Shown one piece after another: positions 4,189 to 5,116 of a DNA stretch of 5,116 bases (positions are counted from its first letter, which is position 1; every line of letters begins with the position of its first letter). This stretch comes from Microcaldota archaeon (GTDB lineage: Archaea; Micrarchaeota; Micrarchaeia; Anstonellales; Bilamarchaeaceae): NCBI GenBank assembly GCA_030668565.1, contig DAOVFD010000074.1:1-5116 (forward strand). Reading direction: 5' to 3'. The notes below the pieces were generated by a model, which made no database searches, was not told the DNA's origin, and saw only the letters and a list, made by a program, of their open reading frames with translations. The translations under genes and the position numbers were made by a program.

Positions 4189-5116
4189 ATGGGAACAAGA
4201 ATAGCAGTAATTGACAGGGACCTATGTACTCATGAAGAGTGCGGTTACCAATGCATGAAGGTATGTCCAGTGAACAGAATGGGCCAGGAATGCATAGTAA
4301 AAGAAAAAGCAGAGAAAGGGCCGCAGTTCCCTGTAATTTCAGAGGCGCTTTGTATTGGGTGCGGATTATGCGTTAAAAAATGCCCTGTTAATGCGATTTC
4401 CATTATTAATCTTGCAAAAGAACTCGACAAACCGGTTTATCAGTACGGAGTTAATGCTTTCAGGCTCTATGGACTGCCTTTGCCCAAAGAAGGCGCGGTC
4501 TCTCTCGTAGGAAAGAACGGTATAGGAAAGACAACTGCAATAAGGTTGCTCAGCAGGCACATAAAACCCAATTTTGGAGAGGTTGGCAACGAGTTCAGCG
4601 AGCAGGGGATACTGGATAAATTGCCAATGGAATTAAGAAGATATTTCGAGCGGGTAGGGAAGGAACTGAAAGTAAGCATGAAGCCGCAATACATAAACAA
4701 GATAACGGATGCTTTTGACGGCACTGTAAAGGAATTGTTTGAAACCATTGAGGACGGAAAAATAGAGGAGGTTGTGAAGAAATTTGAGTTAAAGGAGATT
4801 CTTAACAGAAAGGTAAAACACCTGAGCGGCGGAGAATTGCAGAAGGTTGCGATTGCTGCGGCATATGGAAAAGATGCTGATATTTACTATTTTGATGAAG
4901 TTACGAATTATCTTGATATTGAAGAGAGATTGAAAGTCGGTGTGCTGCTCAGGGAATTGGCTGAAAAGAAAAGCGTTCTTATGGCAGAGCATGATTTGAC
5001 AATACTTGATTATATCAGCAGCTATGTTCACGTCATTTATGGTACTGAAAACGTCTATGGTGTTGTTTCAGGAATAAAAAACGTGCGTGCGGGAATCAAT
5101 GAATATCTTAAGGGAT
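4189..5116 (+). CDS. rli: Ribosome recycling factor RLI/ABCE1, partial (C-terminal half beyond the right edge)
   Basis: The first 309 codons of the Fe-S twin-ATPase that splits post-termination ribosomes into subunits in archaea and eukaryotes. The N-terminal ferredoxin-like domain (about 1-75) has both four-Cys sets for two [4Fe-4S] clusters: C13-x4-C18-x3-C22-x3-C26-P and C55-x2-C58-x2-C61-x3-C65-P, plus an extra Cys35. The first ATPase domain follows: Walker A GKNGIGKTT (108-116), ABC signature LSGGELQ (212-218), Walker B with catalytic glutamate YYFDE (233-237), D-loop YLD (241-243) and switch histidine EHD (267-269). The end (YGVVSGIKNVRAGINEYLKG) matches the family's passage to the hinge. 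The second ATPase domain lies outside the window. An oddity is VTN after the catalytic Glu (238-240), where PSS is usual. Start choice: a GGTGAT ribosome site, and Fe-S domain beginning MGTRIAVID like its relatives. Confidence 0.95.
   Translation, partial: MGTRIAVIDRDLCTHEECGYQCMKVCPVNRMGQECIVKEKAEKGPQFPVISEALCIGCGLCVKKCPVNAISIINLAKELDKPVYQYGVNAFRLYGLPLPKEGAVSLVGKNGIGKTTAIRLLSRHIKPNFGEVGNEFSEQGILDKLPMELRRYFERVGKELKVSMKPQYINKITDAFDGTVKELFETIEDGKIEEVVKKFELKEILNRKVKHLSGGELQKVAIAAAYGKDADIYYFDEVTNYLDIEERLKVGVLLRELAEKKSVLMAEHDLTILDYISSYVHVIYGTENVYGVVSGIKNVRAGINEYLKG

Noticed and set aside
4173..4214. Short 13-codon frame from ATG 4173 overlapping the RLI start out of frame, as a possible regulatory upstream frame
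   Set aside because: The ATG is immediately followed by the GGTGAT ribosome site used by RLI and has no ribosome site of its own; it is most likely chance.
4245..5031. Minus-strand open frames opposite RLI
   Set aside because: RLI motifs fill the plus strand continuously, so these are antisense shadows.

Overview
The window reads as archaeal DNA of moderate to low GC content. It carries an isopentenyl phosphate kinase (archaeal-type mevalonate pathway) and the N-terminal half of the Fe-S ATPase RLI/ABCE1, a ribosome-recycling factor absent from bacteria. Ribosome binding sites match the archaeal 16S tail (AGGTGAT, GGTGAT), and TATA-like boxes lie about 26 bases before predicted transcript starts. 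The exact lineage cannot be fixed from the sequence. Secreted Cys-rich repeats of the kind seen at the left end are, from memory, frequent in DPANN-type and other little-studied archaeal genomes, so a DPANN-like archaeon is a guess only.

Layout, left to right. Positions 1-1556 (minus strand) hold the first 518 codons of a large predicted lipoprotein that runs off the left edge. It is built almost entirely of tandem six-cysteine repeats of about 65 residues, seven complete and one cut. Positions 1595-2350 (minus) encode isopentenyl phosphate kinase. A 99-base divergent promoter region (2351-2449) separates it from a SAM-dependent methyltransferase of unknown substrate (2450-3457, plus). Next comes a compact type II toxin-antitoxin operon: a ribbon-helix-helix antitoxin (3495-3725) overlapping by 4 bases a PIN-domain ribonuclease toxin (3722-4132). 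It is preceded by a clear set of inverted and direct TCACATA half-sites that look like the autoregulatory operator. The last gene (4189 to the right edge, plus) is RLI/ABCE1, cut after its first ATPase domain.

The genes do not form one pathway. RLI and isopentenyl phosphate kinase are housekeeping genes; the toxin-antitoxin pair and the repeat lipoprotein are accessory in character. The least explained item is the repeat lipoprotein: an exported, probably disulfide-rich surface protein whose every repeat opens with a CxDSDGGxD-like acidic loop resembling a calcium-binding loop. No CRISPR array, tRNA, rRNA or insertion sequence was seen.
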